From Pseudomonadota bacterium (GTDB lineage: Bacteria > Pseudomonadota > Gammaproteobacteria > Burkholderiales > Burkholderiaceae_B), in the NCBI GenBank assembly GCA_023388835.1, contig JAEWFK010000017.1:1-7611 (forward strand): a stretch of DNA of 7,611 bases, read 5' to 3'. The notes beneath the pieces were generated by a model. The model had not been told where the DNA came from. It ran no database searches and saw only the letters and a program-made list of their open reading frames with translations. Shown one piece after another: positions 6,907 through 7,611 of the stretch. Every line of letters begins with the position of its first letter. Within the stretch, counting starts at the first letter, position 1. A program made the translations under genes and the position numbers.

Positions 6907-7611
6907 TCACTCAGCGATGTCGTCTGCGGAGACATAAAGGGAATGTTCTTTCAGGATTTGCAGTTTCAGCCGCTCTTTGTCCAGCTCGCGACCCAGCGCG
7001 CTCACACGCTCGGTCGAGTGGTCATCGGTGTCGAACTGCTCCACGAGTTCACCATGCTCGAGAACTGCCACGCGGGTGCAGAGGGTCTGCACCACTGAAA
7101 GCTCGTGCGTAACGATCACGATGGTGACCCCGATCTTCTGATTGATGTCGCGCAGTGTCTCGAGCACGCTCCGGGTGGTCTCTGCATCGAGCGCCGAAGT
7201 CGGCTCATCGCACAACATCACTTTCGGACGCGGCGCGAGCGCCCGCGCGATTGCCACGCGTTGCTTCTGTCCGCCAGACAACTGAGCGGGATAATGCGCT
7301 TCCTTGTCAGTCAGGCCGACGAGAGCCAGGCACTCATGCACCCGTGACTTGAGTTCCTTACGTCCAAAGCGGCCATGTAGCGTGAGCGGGAACGCAACGT
7401 TCTCGTAGACGGTGGCATTCTGCAGCAGATTGAATTGCTGGAAGATCATGCCCAGATTCTGCCGCGCCAGACGGAGCTCCGGCGCCGAAAGCCGCGTGAG
7501 GTCGCGGCCGTCGACCAACACCTGACCGCTGTCGGGACGCTCCAGCAAATTGATCATGCGCAGCAGCGTGGACTTGCCGGCGCCGCTACGGCCGATCAGG
7601 CCGAATATCTG
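6907..7611 (-). CDS. metN: Methionine ABC transporter ATP-binding protein MetN, 5' end cut by window edge, no NIL domain
   Basis: The cytoplasmic ATPase of the importer. The open frame runs off the right edge; 234 codons are visible and, by comparison with E. coli MetN, about 30 N-terminal residues are missing. The first visible codons already enter Walker A, GRSGAGKST at 7567-7593, followed by NLLERPDSG, Q-loop IFQQFNLL, signature LSGGQ at 7267-7281, Walker B VMLCDEPTSALD and switch THE near 7097-7108. All catalytic elements are intact, and the match to MetN (LLERP, GMIFQQFNLL, LSGGQKQRVAIARAL) is close. After GELVEQ only about 42 charged, probably helical residues remain before the stop. 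E. coli MetN (343 residues) carries an extra C-terminal NIL/ACT-like domain of about 80 residues that binds methionine and shuts the transporter off; it is absent here. The stop abuts metI (TGA overlaps a possible GTG start), so the short end is not a window artefact. Promoter and any methionine-responsive leader lie outside. Confidence 0.92.
   Translation of the reverse strand, partial: QIFGLIGRSGAGKSTLLRMINLLERPDSGQVLVDGRDLTRLSAPELRLARQNLGMIFQQFNLLQNATVYENVAFPLTLHGRFGRKELKSRVHECLALVGLTDKEAHYPAQLSGGQKQRVAIARALAPRPKVMLCDEPTSALDAETTRSVLETLRDINQKIGVTIVIVTHELSVVQTLCTRVAVLEHGELVEQFDTDDHSTERVSALGRELDKERLKLQILKEHSLYVSADDIAE

Noticed and set aside
7558..7611. SAM riboswitch or Met box upstream of the met operon
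   Set aside because: The sequence at the right edge is still coding (Walker A of MetN); any leader lies outside the window.
1..7611. Defence island, prophage, transposon or other novel multi-gene system
   Set aside because: All six genes belong to housekeeping or transport families with intact motifs; there are no integrases, transposases, inverted-repeat ends, CRISPR-like spacing or composition breaks.

Overview
The window reads as ordinary chromosomal DNA of a betaproteobacterium. An Alcaligenaceae (Bordetella/Achromobacter-like) source is my best guess, from the protein flavour and the G/C-rich third codon positions; this is inference, since no rRNA or taxonomic marker is present. Coding density is very high. 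There are six protein genes, no RNA gene, and no visible mobile element, CRISPR array or phage trace.

Layout. On the left, a plus-strand gene (24-1868) encodes a complete half-size ABC exporter with membrane and ATPase domains in one chain. It converges on a minus-strand gene (1927-3486) for a secreted lipoprotein of the phospholipase D / cardiolipin synthase (ClsC-like) family. That gene diverges from a plus-strand gene (about 3636-5351) for a short RecQ-family DNA helicase with an unusual C-terminal half. The helicase gene converges, 34 bases apart, on a minus-strand operon that runs in from the right edge. Its order in transcription is metN (ATPase, cut by the window edge), metI (permease) and metQ (periplasmic binding protein), which together form a D/L-methionine-type importer.

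How the genes work together. Only the met genes form an evident functional unit: metN and metI overlap by 4 bases or sit 2 bases apart, depending on the metI start, and metI to metQ is about 28 bases. MetQ captures substrate in the periplasm, MetI forms the channel and MetN drives it with ATP. The exporter, the phospholipase D-like lipoprotein and the helicase are separate single-gene units as far as the window shows. The operon promoter lies beyond the right edge.

I see no convincing new multi-gene system. The points most worth checking are: the RecQ protein, which has a winged-helix-like segment before the zinc module and a UvrD/PcrA-type Tudor-like domain at the C-terminus instead of HRDC; a MetN that ends before the usual methionine-sensing NIL domain; a MetQ exported without a lipid anchor; and a short T/G-rich tandem repeat in the recQ leader.
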